Source: Lepidodermella squamata
Taxonomy: Eukaryota; Gastrotricha
NCBI GenBank assembly: GCA_047495785.1
Contig: JBLDXI010000024.1
Span: 3,348,001-3,412,000, forward strand
Direction: 5' to 3'
Length of the DNA stretch: 64,000 bases
Part shown: positions 1 through 12,817 of the stretch, piece after piece
Numbering within the stretch: the first letter of the stretch is position 1
Layout: each line of letters opens with the position of its first letter
The notes under the pieces: model-generated
Seen by the model: the letters and a program-made list of their open reading frames with translations, nothing else
What the model was told of the DNA's origin: nothing
The model's database searches: none
Program-made: the position numbers and the translations under genes

Positions 1-107
1 ATATGACCCAGTGCTATCAGTGTAAACAGAACTGGCTTCATACCCACTCGCTCCAACGTAGGAGCTGGAAATCACGCTGTCAGCACAGGCTGATGAATAA
101 GTGCCAG
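1..107 (-). CDS. GML-1 exon 37 (partial): start of first F5/8C discoidin-like domain
   Basis: The sequence from the acceptor at 107 to the window edge reads in the same frame as the first discoidin-like exon of GML-2 ([11 protein letters not shown]...). It is truncated by the window, not broken. Confidence 0.7.
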
Positions 108-3100
108 CTGTAAAAAAGATTAATTTGGAAGCCTGCGCGTCGCAATCAAACAAAGGTAATGAACCAACTCTTGATGCACTTGATTGTGGGTGGCAGAGCT
201 GCTTTCTCGCAAAGAGCAATGTCACTGTTCTGCATATCGATATCATTCATTCCAATGCCACAATCCCACCAGAAATTGCCAACGATTTCATTGTTTCCGG
301 CAAAATCAGGTTGTCCTTGTAGCCAGTTCAGATAACCAGTATCGTTCATCCGAGTACCATCGTCCATTTCCCAAAAATCTGGCTTCTCCGGAAAATCATA
401 TATCTTCAAAATAGACATTCCAACATAGACTGGATCGCGCCAGTGCGTCAGGTATCTAGCGAATTTTGCCTCCATGGGATAGTTAGTCGCTACCAGGTAA
501 GAATTCATGAATTCACATTGCTGTCGAGCACTGCGAAACTTATGGCCATTGACAGTCCCGATTTTTTTGTAGCACTTCCCATTGAAGAAGTTCTGAATTG
601 AAGTAAAATTGCTAATAATAAAAGCCCTAACTCAAAACGAAGGTTAATACCCAGCCAATTTCACACTCCAAGCAAGGCAAGGGCCGCTCGCAGATGAAAA
701 ACCCGTTGATTGTGTTTGTGTCGACAGTAGTCCTGACTCTAACAGAAGTGCTGTTCCAGTAAAGATAGGCCCACTTATGGTTATTTTGAGGGAAGCCGTC
801 GGACCAAAACGTCGAATCATTCGCTGCACCAAAAACTCCATTTGGGAAGGGTGCGTTGTTATCAAGATCCCAATCTGGTTCACAATAATAACATTTTCAT
901 TTTATACAAAATGAGAATATCCCTACTTTCATCCGGATCGCCGACTTGAGAGATGTCTGCTGCATCAGGCGTGCGCCTCATCCGAAGACTGTTGTCCAGG
1001 CCAACCCAGATGGCAGAGCCCGTCATAATACTGCTGCTCGAGCTGATGAAAGCAACGAGCTGAGCGAACACTTTGGCATCAGTTATCGATACCAAATTGA
1101 AAGTATTGAAGGCGTCGTAGCAATAGCCTCGAGCGTCGAAAGGGCTTGTTTTTGTGACAGAACTAATTTCCAAAAATGACTTGGATCGACGCATTGATCG
1201 AGCGACAAAAGCCTTACGTGACAAGCTTGTAGCAGGTTGAACCGACTGATGTGAAGCCTTCAGGGCAAAGATCTGAACAGGTGGCAGCCGAAGGCACCGT
1301 ACAAACAGGTATCGAACCGTCTTGGCAATTACGGGTGTGGATGTACTGGTCATTATTGATTCGAGTGCATGGTTGGTACCAATTGTTCGTCCACGGTAGA
1401 TAGCTTAGCCTGTTGTTTGGGTAACTTTCCCAAGTTGATGGCTCGCCCTCCCACTTGTAAGCCGCTATACAAGGAAATTTACTGATTAGACATCTTGAGT
1501 TATGTAGTCTCACTCTTGTTTCTGAGGACCAAATCAAGCCAGAACCCCTCCTTTTGCAGTTCATTCATTGCTCGAGTCATCACTTGGGTCTCGTATCGCT
1601 GCAACAGCGTCAGTGGCCGCAGCCCAGCGGCCTGGCATTTGTTAACCATTTTTGGCCTATCAGCCGTATCACTGAATAGCCAAACGCATTTATTAGGTGC
1701 GACTCGATAGCCAGCATTGAGCTTTGTGAGACCAGAATCATCACTAGGCGCTTGGCACTCTGAATTTGGAATGCCATGACAATTAAAAATTTCATCAAGC
1801 TCGTAGATTTACCCAAGCATGTAGTGGGGGTATTTGCATACTCGCAAATGAAGCGAAATTTCGTCGACGCGTCAAATGACGTGATGTTTCCAGCAGATCC
1901 ACCGGTCGAAACTGTTCTTGTACTATTGCAGAACGGGATGAGCAAGTTGTCGGGTTTCGACATAAGGGCAGCATAGCAATCTAGTGACGTGGGCCAAGTT
2001 GTGTCTCCGATTACCGATTCTTCGAAAATCAACAGTAAAGTATGACTTATTAGGTATGCACTGGCTTACTGCTCAACGTTTGGGTAGCATTGCTCGCCGA
2101 GTTTGGCCATGCCCAAATGCCATATGAATCTGAAAAGCAACCAATTAAAGCGGCAATCTTCTGACTGGCATCCTTACTCAATGATAACGAAGTCCAATAG
2201 TAAGGATCGACAGCTTTCTCGTGGCTTATTAAGGATTGCAGCTTATTCGCATTGTCTGGTACAACAAGATAGGCCCCCATTTTAGAACATGTCCAACTTG
2301 CATCAGCCCATGTTGCCCTTTTTAGAGAATAATATCAACAAATGACTCTGCTCGGATTAGAAAGGAATACCCGCTACAAAGCTCCTAGATATTGTATAAG
2401 AGGGTCAAGTGTCAGAAAACAAGAAGATTGATATTCACCGACGCCCGACAAGTCAAGGGGGATGGTTCAACATTTATCCCTTTTCTGCACCCTCGACATA
2501 TGTAACATTTTCGAAATACGTTTCAAAGTTTCAAAGTTGATCAGCATTTCTGTGTTCCAAAATGCATTTTTAAAACCGCAGACTATTAGTAATATAGATC
2601 TAGACTATAATAATAGATCGTAAATAATACGCATAATAATTCTCTTTTAAAAATAGCTTCGCTACTTTTTAGCAATTCATTCAAGCTTTTTAAAGCTATT
2701 TTCAGCTCCCTGTGAGGATTAATAGGCGAACGCCCTGTAGCCTGTAGAATTGGAACGCTTGTTAAATTTTAGTATTTGGGCACTTCAACCTCTGTGTACC
2801 CAGGTAAAGCAAATAGACCAGTTTATTTTGTAGCCACTGGTGTTAAATCTAATAATTCTGGTGTAACACTTACAGCACAGGTAAGCCAAAATCATCGGTT
2901 CCTCCTTTCTGGCATGGTCCAGGCCTAGTCAACCCTGGCCAATTTAGCCATAGTCACTGAAGTTTCAAATTTTCGAACAATGCCCTTGTGCAACGTGCAC
3001 TCAGCCAATTATGGTGAAAGGTGGGGAAAGTTGCGTGGCTACTGACCTTGATCCTGATGACTAGGCCTGGCATGGTCAGTATAATATTTAACGGTGACTT

Positions 3101-6100
3101 ACGTTTCACTGGAAAAAAACACACAAGTGTCGCTTTTTGTCGAGGGGTCCGAATACCGCAAAAACGGACATTTGCAGCATCCGTCCTGTTAGCTTTCGAT
3201 TTATCACAGAATTGGCTTGTTGGGTGAAAAACTCACATTGACACAATCGGGAGGCGCTTGAGTCGTTACTGCTAGCGTCGAGCCATTGCCGTAACGAGCA
3301 GACTTTTGGCACAATACCCTAGCATTGAAGCCCCAGGTTTGAGTAACCCACATGGTCCATGTTTGATCTAGTGCGCCTGCATATACCCCGTCTCCTGTGG
3401 GCGAGAACGTGTACGTATACTTGCTTCCATCCATCCAGTCCCAGGGAGCTATGTCCAATGCATCACTGACAGCCACGCCTGCGCCGCCCAGCCACGCCCA
3501 AGCCGAGTTGGTAGAAAACAACCCAACAAAATATGGGTTGTACGTTTCCAATAAATTGTTGTGATTCGCAATAACACGTAGCCACATCAGAGCACTCTCA
3601 GTGTTCGGCAAAAACAGATCTCTTGACCCGTAACCATTGCTGCACCAATTTCGGCCATTGTTTAAATCGGTCGGACCCCAGTAAGGATTCTGGTAACACA
3701 TCTTACCCCACTTATACCAGCCAGCACCCGTAGGACAGAACCAGCACGCCGAATTCACTTCGCAGATGTATCGAGCTGAACTGTTAAACATATTGCTACC
3801 GACAGGCAGGTACCATTGAGAGCGAGACTTGCTGTAAGCCATGTATGCGATATAATTGTTGGACCCATCACTATACGCAGTAGGGCGCGTTTGCCAGATG
3901 AGGTAACTCCACGGTGACGGAGAGGGGGTAAATTGATTTGTTGAGATGTCGGTATTTACAATTGGCCCAGTGCCATCTGACCAGTACCATTTACCATCGG
4001 GATCTCCACTATAACTATCGTATCCCCAATTTGGATTCGGAAACTTCCGAGAGCGTCGAACCCAGTCTTGTAAGCCAATGTAGTAGAATTTGTTAGGATT
4101 CAAATTCGCAACACCCCCATTCATTATGAATTTGTATTCATCCAATGAGTTGAAATTCACAAAGGAAGCTCCGTTAGCAAGCTTGAATAACAACGGACTT
4201 TAAATATAACGTGAAATGAGTTTTCTACTTACGCAAATTTTCAGGGCATTCATATAGGTTGTTGAAGTACTGCATGAAGAATTCACCTTAAATTCACATT
4301 AAATGTAAATAAGGAAGTCTTACCTATCCCCAGACACCCAGTAACAAGCATCATAGCACTCAGAATAGACATAGCCAGACGGACAAGTAGCTAAAAATGG
4401 CAATCACAGCGTGGGATCACACAGTTAAACGAGATTACGTTTAGTTGGGCACTTTGAGAATGCGCAGGTCTGTTGGTAACCAAAAGTTCCCGCCATCTGA
4501 CAAACCGCTTTGGCCGTGTCTGTGCTTGAAGCCGCCGTCCATTGAGAAGCTGACTGATCGCTGATCCCCGTAAAGCTATTCGACTTGCTGATGGAGGTGA
4601 CCATATAGGCATATGGCGCTGATCCTGATGACGAGGCCAAGTCGAGGGAATCAGAACTTGACACGCCGGATCCATCAGACCATTCGTAGCCTCCTCCACT
4701 TGCTGTTCCAAGCCCTATCCAAATCTTAGTTCCGCTGGACAACATGCCAACTTGAGCGGTTATCATTCTGACATACATGGTTGTCATTTCATTTTTGGGA
4801 TACCACAAGTCAGCGTTGGCATCCAGGTTTGCACAGACAGTTTTTTTAGCATCATAAGTGCCTTCATCGTCATCCGTGAGTCCTCTGAAGCAATAAGTGC
4901 CGAACTTGAACCACCCAGTCGGACAGATGGTACATGCCGAGTTATACTCGCAAACGTAGGAAGCTTGATAGTTGAAATTGTTATCACTCCCAACAGGCAA
5001 GTACCACACAGAGTTTCGCGTATCCCATCGCAAGAAGGTGATGTATGGGGCACTGTTCTTGTCACCGGAAATTGTCGGCTGCTTTTCCCATATCAAGAAG
5101 TCGTAGGGCTCGGAGCCGGAAACGAAAGATCCGCCAATCGAATCATAAGAAATTGGTTTTTCTGGTATTGTATCATCCTGCCAAGTCCATATTCCGTCTG
5201 CATCGCCCGTGTAGCCATTGATTCCGATGGCAAGATTACCAGTAGATCTGCGAACCCAGTCACCCAGACCGATGAACCAATCCTTTTTCTTATCCAATAA
5301 TGTTGTTACGTATCTGAACTCGCTGCTAGTATTTAGGTTCACTAGAGTTGAGCCAGCTTTTACCTGTTCCATAGATTCAACGTCAACGAGATCTAGCAAA
5401 CGAAGTTTCAACTCACGCAATCAGCAAGTGCGTCCATGTAATTCGCTGCAGTACTGTGGATAGAACAGAGAGATAGTCCTAATTTCTGGGCAAAGGGACA
5501 TCTTGACCCTACCTGACAACTTTGTAACAGGAGTCGAAACATGCCGAGTAAGTAAAACCATCAGGGCAAGTTGCTGCAATGAAATGACTCAATATTTATA
5601 AGAAAAATAGCATCAGAACTCACGGGTGATAGGGCACTTTTTGTAACAGGCGTACTGTGTTGCGGCCGCTGATTGGATAACATCGCCCTCGCATGCGATT
5701 TTCTGTGGTATTCATTTTTACTAACAATCTCGCGAATTTACAAAAGTCTTACGTTTCCACTATTGGAACACGGAGAGTCATGCCAGCCGTCGAACATCAT
5801 AGCAGCACACTGGCTACCGGACTGATCGTTAGGCTCTAAGCCACCAGCAAGTCTCCAGTTCGCGTGGTAAGGGCTAGCCATGACCTTGCCAGCCGTGTCC
5901 CAATAGTAATCAGCTAGCATCAACAATGTGAGACAAACAATTTTAGTAGAAAAGAGCTTACAATCTAGATGGTTGTAGCCGATCCAAGCCTGATAATTCC
6001 ACATTCGTTGCAAAGTGTCGAGACGGCCATTGCCGGTATTATACCTGACATCGAGCCCCCATGCCCAGTAGAAAGGCTCAAACTGTTGCCTTATAGTAGC

Positions 6101-9100
6101 TAGAAAGCCATTCTTCGCCTGGCAAATCTGCTCAGCTTTCAGTCGGTTCACATAATCGTTACCCCAGTTTCCGCCTGTTGAAACACCCGTCGAATAGCAT
6201 CTGTCGAAAATTCTCATGTTTTCGATTTTATCCCGGCTTGTGCCAGGTTTGCAAACAGGCATTGTCGAACACGGATTCCGAATCATGCAAACCATCGGCT
6301 GTTTACTCCACCAGTAGTAGTAAGTCCGCAACATAGGCCGCTTTTTGTGCTATGGAAGTCAGATTAGATTGGCTGTACTCATCAGTCCACTGTCTTACCG
6401 GCAGCATGCAAATAAACTCGATGTCGTAACGAGGCTCGCCGCTGTACCACAGGGTGCTATCGATCTCGACTGGGGGATATGTTTGCCAGTACCATTTATT
6501 ATGCGAGTGATCACGATACCCCCCAATCAATAGGCAAATGTCATTCCATTCGTCTAGGTTCTTGTCTACAGGCTTCTTGTCTAATTGAATGTTTAGCTCG
6601 GTCGCTAACCACTTGACGAAATTCCCCATCTTGGCTTGAGAATCACCGCTCTCGAATGTTGCTAGAGTTCCGCCGGCGTGAGTACAGGATGACATAATTA
6701 AATGAGGCTGGTCCATGTAATCACCGAGATTCCATGAAGTGTGGGGATTAACGACAAAGTAACAATTGTTGTCCTGTAAAAATGTACCGCATGGGCAGCA
6801 GTTCTCGACGTTTTGCGCTTGAAATATTGAAATTGAAAGAAAATTAACAATATCCAGCTCTAATCTTACGGGCTGATGTGAATCCGGACGGATATGCACT
6901 TGGGTCAAGGCTGAATTTCTTATAAACACTGTCAGCCGTCCACGTCTTCGAGTTTTGACTAGTGAAGATTTGATAGCCCGCATAAGAATTTATATCAGCT
7001 AGAAAAAACCTTAGGACGAGCAATAATCAAAATAATGTTTTACTCACGAATAGTGCAATCATTGCCAGTCCAGCCATTAGGGCAGTTACACCTTACACCG
7101 GTTGTATGTTTCACACAAACTTCTTCAAAATTATATTGAAACTTACTGATTTCCACCAGACCACAGGCACGAGCCACCTGATGGGATCAGTCTTTAATTA
7201 CAAACAACCATTTGAATTATTCTAGGTACTTACCGTTCGAGCAATCTGGATGGCAAACAGCTGACACAAAAGAAGTAGGGTATAGGTATATCGATGCGGT
7301 TCGATCATATCCTACCTTGTTCGCAACGAGTACCTCGCCAGTAATATTCATTGCAAGTGCATTGGCTGCAAGTTTAGCTCAGAGTGTGAGTTTGTCTAGG
7401 TATTAGCTGCTACTTACTTCGGACCGCTGCAGTTCCCACCATTTTGACACCACCAATCCTGACAGTACCCTATCACGCAAAGGCAACATGTCAGAAAGTG
7501 TAATTTAATAAGGTTTTTTCACTGACATTGATCACAAGCGTCGCCTTTCCACAAAAAGTCGCAAGTGCAGTTGTTGAGAGCTCTGCAAGTACCATGGCCG
7601 TTGCACTCGTTCAGCGCAGGGCATGAGGCCAGCGAGCAGTTCGCACCTTTCCATCCGTATGCACAGTTGCAAACATCGGGTTGAACGCAAGTTCCACCGT
7701 TAGTGCAACCCATTGAACATACAGCTGCGATGAGATCTTTCAATTAGCGTTTCACCTCTAAAACAGCAGCAGCTTACGTGTTGAACAGGTCGGACCTTTC
7801 CAACCGGTCGGACATTTACACTTGTTCGGGCCGGTACAACTGCCTCCATTCTGGCATAAAGAATTGCAGACAGCTTTAATAAATGCAGTACCCCAGTTAG
7901 TTAAAGAGTATCGCTAATCAACGTTTAACTAACGTATGTCGCAGAGTGTTCCACTCCACTTTGTTGTATCGCAAGTGCATACGTTCGGCGAGTTGCAGAC
8001 TCCGCTATTCTGGCAGACCGGATCGCAAATGGCTGAAAATATATGTTTTAATTCTTGCTGATTAGTCATTTATCGCGCTAGTACCAAGCTCGCATGACGT
8101 CCCATTATAACCTGACGGGCACGTGCATTTATTCGGGGCAGAACAAGTACCACGAACGCAAGCTGGGTTACAGATCGCTGTGAGCGACAGACGAAAGATT
8201 TCGCATGAACGTCATGTGCAGTCACATATTTTTTTTTACCGTTATTGCATGTTGTTCCGGTATAACCGCTCTTGCACTGGCAAATATTAGTCCCTATGCA
8301 CGCTCCGCCGTTACTGCAGCCCGATGCACACACGGCTAGATGATTGCAAATGATTAGAAACATTCAATAAGCATCAAGACAACTCACGAGCTGGCGTCGT
8401 AGCTATAGCTGCCATCAACCGAAAATTGTAGTCTAAGTTATTTATGAAAATAAATTAGCCATATCTTACGTGACTCGCAGTAGCGGCCAGTATAACCAGA
8501 GGGACATGCGCATACCTTGTTAGGGCCGGTCCCGCCGCAAGTCCCACCATTTACACACGGGGGTAACCCATCGTTTGCTGGAGTGCCATCGTCACAGACA
8601 GCACTGGCACCGGATGCTTCACGAACATAATTAAAGCGAATAATTTAATGATTCACGCGGTTCAAATAGCAGCGTGGTGTCATGGATATGCACAACTGAC
8701 CATTTCTCAACTTGCGCTGAAGTTCAACCATTTAATGGTTCGTTATATACCGTTCGTTATATGTCCGTTATATGTTAATGTTCGTTATATACCGTTAAAA
8801 CAAACCTTCAGGGCTAATTGGCCAAAAATTAATGTCTTATTGATTTGGATTTTTAAGCAAAAAATTAACTAGTGGAAAACCGTATGCTGGGGACTCAAAT
8901 TTTGTATTTTGTAGCAGAGTCTTATCGTTCAATCGATTCCATCTTTAATGTGATGAATCATCGTCGCATTTACACTAGACTACCCATAATTATCCAAGTT
9001 AATTACTTTCACTGTTATGCAATCATTTTCACGAAAAAGACTGAATGCGTGGTTATATCCATTTTTCAAACAAATTCATCATATTTGGCACTTGGTCGAG

Positions 9101-11870
9101 AAGAAATATCACATAATCAGCTTGACTGAGGTCTATGCATGCCTATAGCACCTCGCTTCAAGCTTGCTATGAAAAAAATCCGAATTTTGCAAATTTTTCC
9201 GAGAAAAAGTAAAAATAATTTGAAAGCTTGAAAAATAGTATTTAAATCCGACACTTCTAACTAGCGGATCAAAATTGATGTATTCGCGGCGATGGCTATT
9301 CCAATATTATTAAAATAATTTAGGGAGCATTATCTAATAGAAATTTAGAAATTTAAATTTAGGCTCATGTTCATGTATAAAGGAACGGTCAACGAAAACC
9401 ACGAAAATCATGAGAAAATCTCGAAACAATCAATATATTCTGATTTTATTTTTATTTTTTTCAGTATATTTTTTCTTGTTTTTTTACAGTACCTACCGGG
9501 TGGCTGGAAACTGCCCCAGTGGCGCGATTCGTTGCATACTGTATATCTACTAATTTTCGGTGGTCATGGTTTGATCTTCGAATTCGGTGTTTTTGCAAAA
9601 ATATCGAAATTAAAATAACCGAATATTAATTCTAATTAAAAAAAATCGATTTTTTCTTAACAGCCAGCCAAAAACCGAATTAAAATCCACCGAAATTTAA
9701 TGTACAGGCACACATTCTCCAAAACCGAAAATTAATGACCACCGAAAATTAGTAGATATACACTAATTCTTTTCAGGAGGATTTTGGCAACATTTAAGAT
9801 TTTTTATGATTGCGAAATCGATTTTTCATCGATTTTCATTTCAATTTTTCCAGAAAGATAATTTTATATATCACGTTCCAGCCAAAAATGTGATTGCGAA
9901 ATCGCGATTACTTGATACCTCAAAATTTGAGTTTTAAATCACCTTGCTTTGACTTTTAACAGCGCCCATAAAATTTGCACTCAAAAATAATAACAGCGCT
10001 CACTCGAGTTTAAGTAAAAATTATGACGCAACAACCGAAGTAATTAACATCGATAATTACGAAGTAGCTCGTGTAAATGCATAGAGATGATAGAGTGCTC
10101 ACTCGCAGAGTTGCGTTTTTTATGGTGTCCGCGGGCTAATTATGACAATTAAGATCAGATGACACACATAACTTAGCTTATGCTTTTCAAAGCAATCGTT
10201 AAACTTTAAATTCAGAAATATTGAACTACGGATTTTTTGACAAGTTTGGATTCGAAATAATCGCTAATTGACAGTTAAAATTGAGAATTTTCGGTAATTT
10301 TCGAAAAATTTCAAAAAATCAATATTTTCATTTCAAAATTTTCAAAATTTGTAGCGATCAAAATATGGCGTCCCCAGATCTAAGTCAGGTATCAAAATGA
10401 TCGTCTCGACCTGGTGAACGAAATGGCTCCAAAACATCCTTCAATTTCACCTTGTTTTCAGGTGTTAAGTACCTGGAAAGAGAAATGCGATTTTCTCAAT
10501 TTTACTTCTCGGCCACCTATCAACTAGTTCTGAAAAGATTTCTGGACCAAATTTGGTACCAAAAAATCCGCCGTCTTTCAAAGTTTAAATGACCCGACGC
10601 CCAGTTTCGGCCCCAGCAATCGAAGCGAGACGTCGAGCGATAAGGGCAATCGATCGAATTGTAATTAGTTCAGTTTCTTCCCCCAGGACAATGAGTTAAT
10701 CCCCTGCCATCTGGTGCCCATAGCGTTCCACCCTCTTGACTGCGAGTGAGCACTCTATCATCTCTATGTGTAAATGCGACGCATGTCATTATTTTTCATC
10801 CCAATATTTCTTGTGCTATTTCTCAAATTTAGAGCAGATGTCGCCAGTTCATCAGCTAAATTTAATGAAGCTTTTCCTCGTGGTAGCGTTTCGGAAACTG
10901 CGCTAAACACTACTTAGTGATCATAAAAACTTGAACTAAGCCTGAAACTAAACCTGAAAAAACTGTGACTTACAGCTGCAATATTTTCCATATCTCGTGC
11001 TTGTGCATTGACAGTACTGTCCAGCAACACACGTTCCTCCGTTTTCGCAGTTGATATCAGTTCTGCCTTGATCACAGAATGGCACTTCAAAAAGGCTTAT
11101 TGCATGAGCCAGAAAAATAACATAGAAGTGAAGCTTACGTATTTCACAATAACGACCAGTGTAGTACGGTTGGCATGTGCAAGCAGTTTTTGTGCAAGTA
11201 CCACCGTTCCGGCATTTGGGATAATCGTCCAGATTGGAATTAGAATTATCGTCGCAAATAACATTAGCGAAGCCATCTTAAAAGAAATAATTATGTATCC
11301 TTCATGGTGCAGAATAATTTCGCATTTGAGCTCCTTCAAAATATGAATTAGACTGCACCTGGCAATCGCGAAACCCTTGATCATTCAAAAGTCGAAGAGA
11401 TCAGATTTCTCGTCTGATTTAGCCCGTTCGTCGCCCAATACTTATAATTAGACAGAAAAATGTGCCTGGTAGTATATGCGTTCACGAAATACTTTATATC
11501 AGCTTAAAGAGCTTCCTTTTGTAGCCTGCAAATTTTGATATGGACTTAATCGCTTACTTGCAGCTTGCACTATAGAACCGGCGTGGTTTCTATGGATATA
11601 TTTCTAAGGCATTTAAATACATAGTGTGAACTAACCGTTCTTGCATTTTATGCCATAGTTTGGAGCTCTGCAAAAGCAGCGGCGCCAGCCATTCCCACCC
11701 ACGCATGTGCCACCGTTCGCGCATTCGGGATCATTTTCGCAGACATCGCCGTTGTCGCTGTCTTAAACATCTCATGGAGGAAAGCAATTCAGAAGATGTT
11801 AAAGTTTACTTGCAGGAGGAGTCGATTCAACCAAAAAGATGAACAAGACGATTTTAACAGACAGCTTCAT
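1..11870 (-). CDS. GML-1: giant secreted multi-EGF / C-type lectin / discoidin protein, first tandem copy, 3' end outside the window
   Basis: Minus-strand, many-exon gene with the same exon order as the two copies to its right. The ATG at 11870 opens a 61-nt exon (11810-11870) coding a hydrophobic signal peptide and ending in a GTAAAC donor. Exons 2-16 code EGF modules, 17 a linker, 18-36 about ten CTLDs. Exon 37, the first discoidin-like module, starts at 107 and continues off the left edge. All exon boundaries I checked agree in phase with GML-2. By comparison with GML-2, about 6.5 kb of CDS (discoidin, FReD, sushi) is missing to the left. Two introns are much longer than in the other copies: intron 4 (8617-10973) and intron 28 (2318-3102, 785 nt against 61 nt in GML-2). 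A role in glycan recognition, perhaps immune or cuticle/mucus related, is inferred from the domains; no described gene with this full architecture is known to me. Confidence 0.8.
169..6999 (-). CDS. GML-1 exons 17-36: array of about ten C-type lectin-like domains
   Basis: Confirmed exons include 24 (4439-5363, 925 nt), 27 (3237-4181, 945 nt), 28 (3103-3185) and 36 (169-592, 424 nt). CTLD hallmarks recur: a 'CPTGW.K.G..C' start, 'W(I/V)GL' core, and paired C-terminal cysteines. The second CTLD (about 5740-6330) has LEPND followed by WHDSPC, the mannose-type calcium/sugar site. The last one (exon 36) has WLQGQPD followed by MND, the galactose-type site. The remaining CTLDs lack a clear EPN/QPD motif and may act in protein binding or structure. 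The 48-nt intron inside the EPN domain is in frame and stop-free in this copy. Confidence 0.75.
2318..3102 (-). other. Expanded intron 28 of GML-1 with an apparent insertion
   Basis: The matching intron of GML-2 is 61 nt (23279-23339) and GML-3 is similar. Here it is 785 nt, so about 725 bp was gained. The segment is AT-rich around 2560-2700. Near 2923-3075 it contains an inverted pair built on CCAGGCCTAGTCA, suggesting a small non-autonomous element. No ORF is supported. Confidence 0.5.
7048..11761 (-). CDS. GML-1 exons 2-16: EGF-like module block
   Basis: Small phase-1 exons with the EGF spacing of cysteines and the 'NGGTC' motif. Exon 2 is 11636-11761, exon 3 11139-11276, exon 4 10974-11084, exon 5 8470-8616, and exon 6 is a 21-nt micro-exon at 8388-8408. 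Further EGF exons follow down to about 7048, including a two-EGF exon near 7530-7724. The last modules (GWTGNDCTI type) resemble laminin or tenascin EGF repeats. These modules probably form an extended stalk ahead of the lectin domains. Intron 4 is swollen by inserted elements. Confidence 0.75.
9540..9762. repeat. Short inverted-repeat element (MITE-like), 223 bp
   Basis: The 28-nt arm at 9540-9567 (TGTATATCTACTAATTTTCG...) is repeated in inverse complement at 9735-9762. ACT lies just outside each GTATATC terminus and could be a 3-bp target duplication. The interior is AT-rich with no coding content. Confidence 0.55.
10080..10768. mobile_element. hAT-like MITE with 29-bp terminal inverted repeats and 8-bp target site duplication
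   Basis: The left end at 10080-10108 starts CATAGAGATGATAGAGTGCT and matches the inverse complement of 10740-10768 over all 29 bases. The 8-mer TGTAAATG flanks both sides (10072-10079 and 10769-10776). An 8-bp duplication and a CA-starting terminus fit the hAT superfamily. The 630-bp interior has no transposase, so this is a non-autonomous copy. It sits in intron 4 of GML-1. Confidence 0.8.
11810..11870 (-). CDS. GML-1 exon 1: signal peptide
   Basis: A 61-nt first exon. It begins [20 protein letters not shown]: a Lys, then a hydrophobic core and small residues near the expected cleavage point. It ends in phase 1 at a GTAAAC donor, like exon 1 of GML-2 and GML-3. The ATG was chosen because it is the first one giving a signal peptide, and the exon lengths of all three copies agree exactly. 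Confidence 0.8.
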
Positions 11871-12110
11871 CTGACACGTATTGCATGTATAGGCTCAAGC
11901 CTTGATGAAACGACAATGAAAATACTCGAAACTCGAGCGACTCAAAAGTAATAGAATGCTATCGGCAATATCATTTTAGTAAGCGGCACCTAGATGGAAA
12001 CTTTTTTAAGATACTTCGATGCAAGGCGAAACAGCTATTGTTAGGAAATATTTACATTCGTCCCAAGGATACGGCTTGTCGGGTCACCGATCGGCGTGAA
12101 AGTCAACCTT
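11871..12110 (-). promoter_or_regulatory. Candidate promoter region of GML-1 with the block shared by all three copies
   Basis: The stretch at 12045-12107 (GGAAATATTTACATT..AAGGATACGGC..GGTCA..GTGAAAGTC) resembles segments at similar distances upstream of GML-2 (31019-31085) and GML-3 (55924-55990). Here it is about 175 bp from the ATG and is more diverged. Conservation among copies suggests a functional element; promoter activity is inferred. Confidence 0.4.
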
Positions 12111-12399
12111 AAACAATGCAAGGCGTGGCATAATTAATTGATCTCGCGTTTATTTTTATCCAAAAAAGTATTGGAAATGCGCATTCACAAATGACGTCTA
12201 GTCCGTTGATACTCGTACAAAAGTACGCATGCCTTGACAATTCAAATACAGCTTCACAGGAATAAGTCGAAATGAATGTGACTGTAAGTTCGAATTCATG
12301 ATTCGCTCAATGTGCCCAATCCATCCTGTGCGTTATCAATGAACTTGATGAAGAGGTAAAACCTGATGATATGATAACATTTAATCTAAAAAGCGCTAA

Positions 12400-12817
12400 A
12401 CACTTTAACTGCCAAAAATATCCTGTGAGATCCGATATTGGGATGCAAATCTTGGAGCTGTCAAATTTTCTCTAATTAAAGTTGAAAGACGCGTCGCAGG
12501 GCAAAACTCTTTTGACGGGGAAATGTAGGCCATGTCTCAGAGAAATCAGACTACAGAATTGGACCCAATTATTAGACCCAGATTGTGGCGCAACAATCGA
12601 AAACTCACATTCTTTCAAATTGATTCGTGTGTAATCCATGATGTTTTGAGCCATGAATTTGCTGTCGCCAGAATCCCTGAGACATGACCAACATTTCCCC
12701 GTCAAAAGAGTTTTGCCCTGCGACGCGTCTTTCAACTTTAATTAGAGAAAATTTGACAGCTCCAAGATTTGCATCCCAATATCGGATCTCACAGCATATT
12801 ATTGGCAGTTACAGTGT
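12400..12817. mobile_element. PIF/Harbinger-like MITE, long inverted repeats, TAA target duplication
   Basis: The 418-bp segment begins ACACTTTAACTGCC and ends GGCAGTTACAGTGT. Its two arms (about 140 nt each, through about 12540 and from about 12675) are near-perfect inverse complements, so the strand could fold into a long hairpin. TAA flanks both ends (12397-12399 and 12818-12820), fitting the 3-bp TWA preference of PIF/Harbinger. It has no transposase. Open frames inside it are products of the inverted repeat. Confidence 0.8.

Larger units (their letters stand above)
8617..10973 (-). other. Expanded intron 4 of GML-1 (2.36 kb), host of two inverted-repeat elements
   Basis: The homologous introns are 383 nt in GML-2 and 960 nt in GML-3. 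This one contains a 689-bp element with 29-bp terminal inverted repeats and a shorter inverted-repeat element (listed separately), otherwise AT-rich sequence. Open frames at 8872-9129 and 9367-9618 have no recognisable domain and were not called. Confidence 0.6.
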
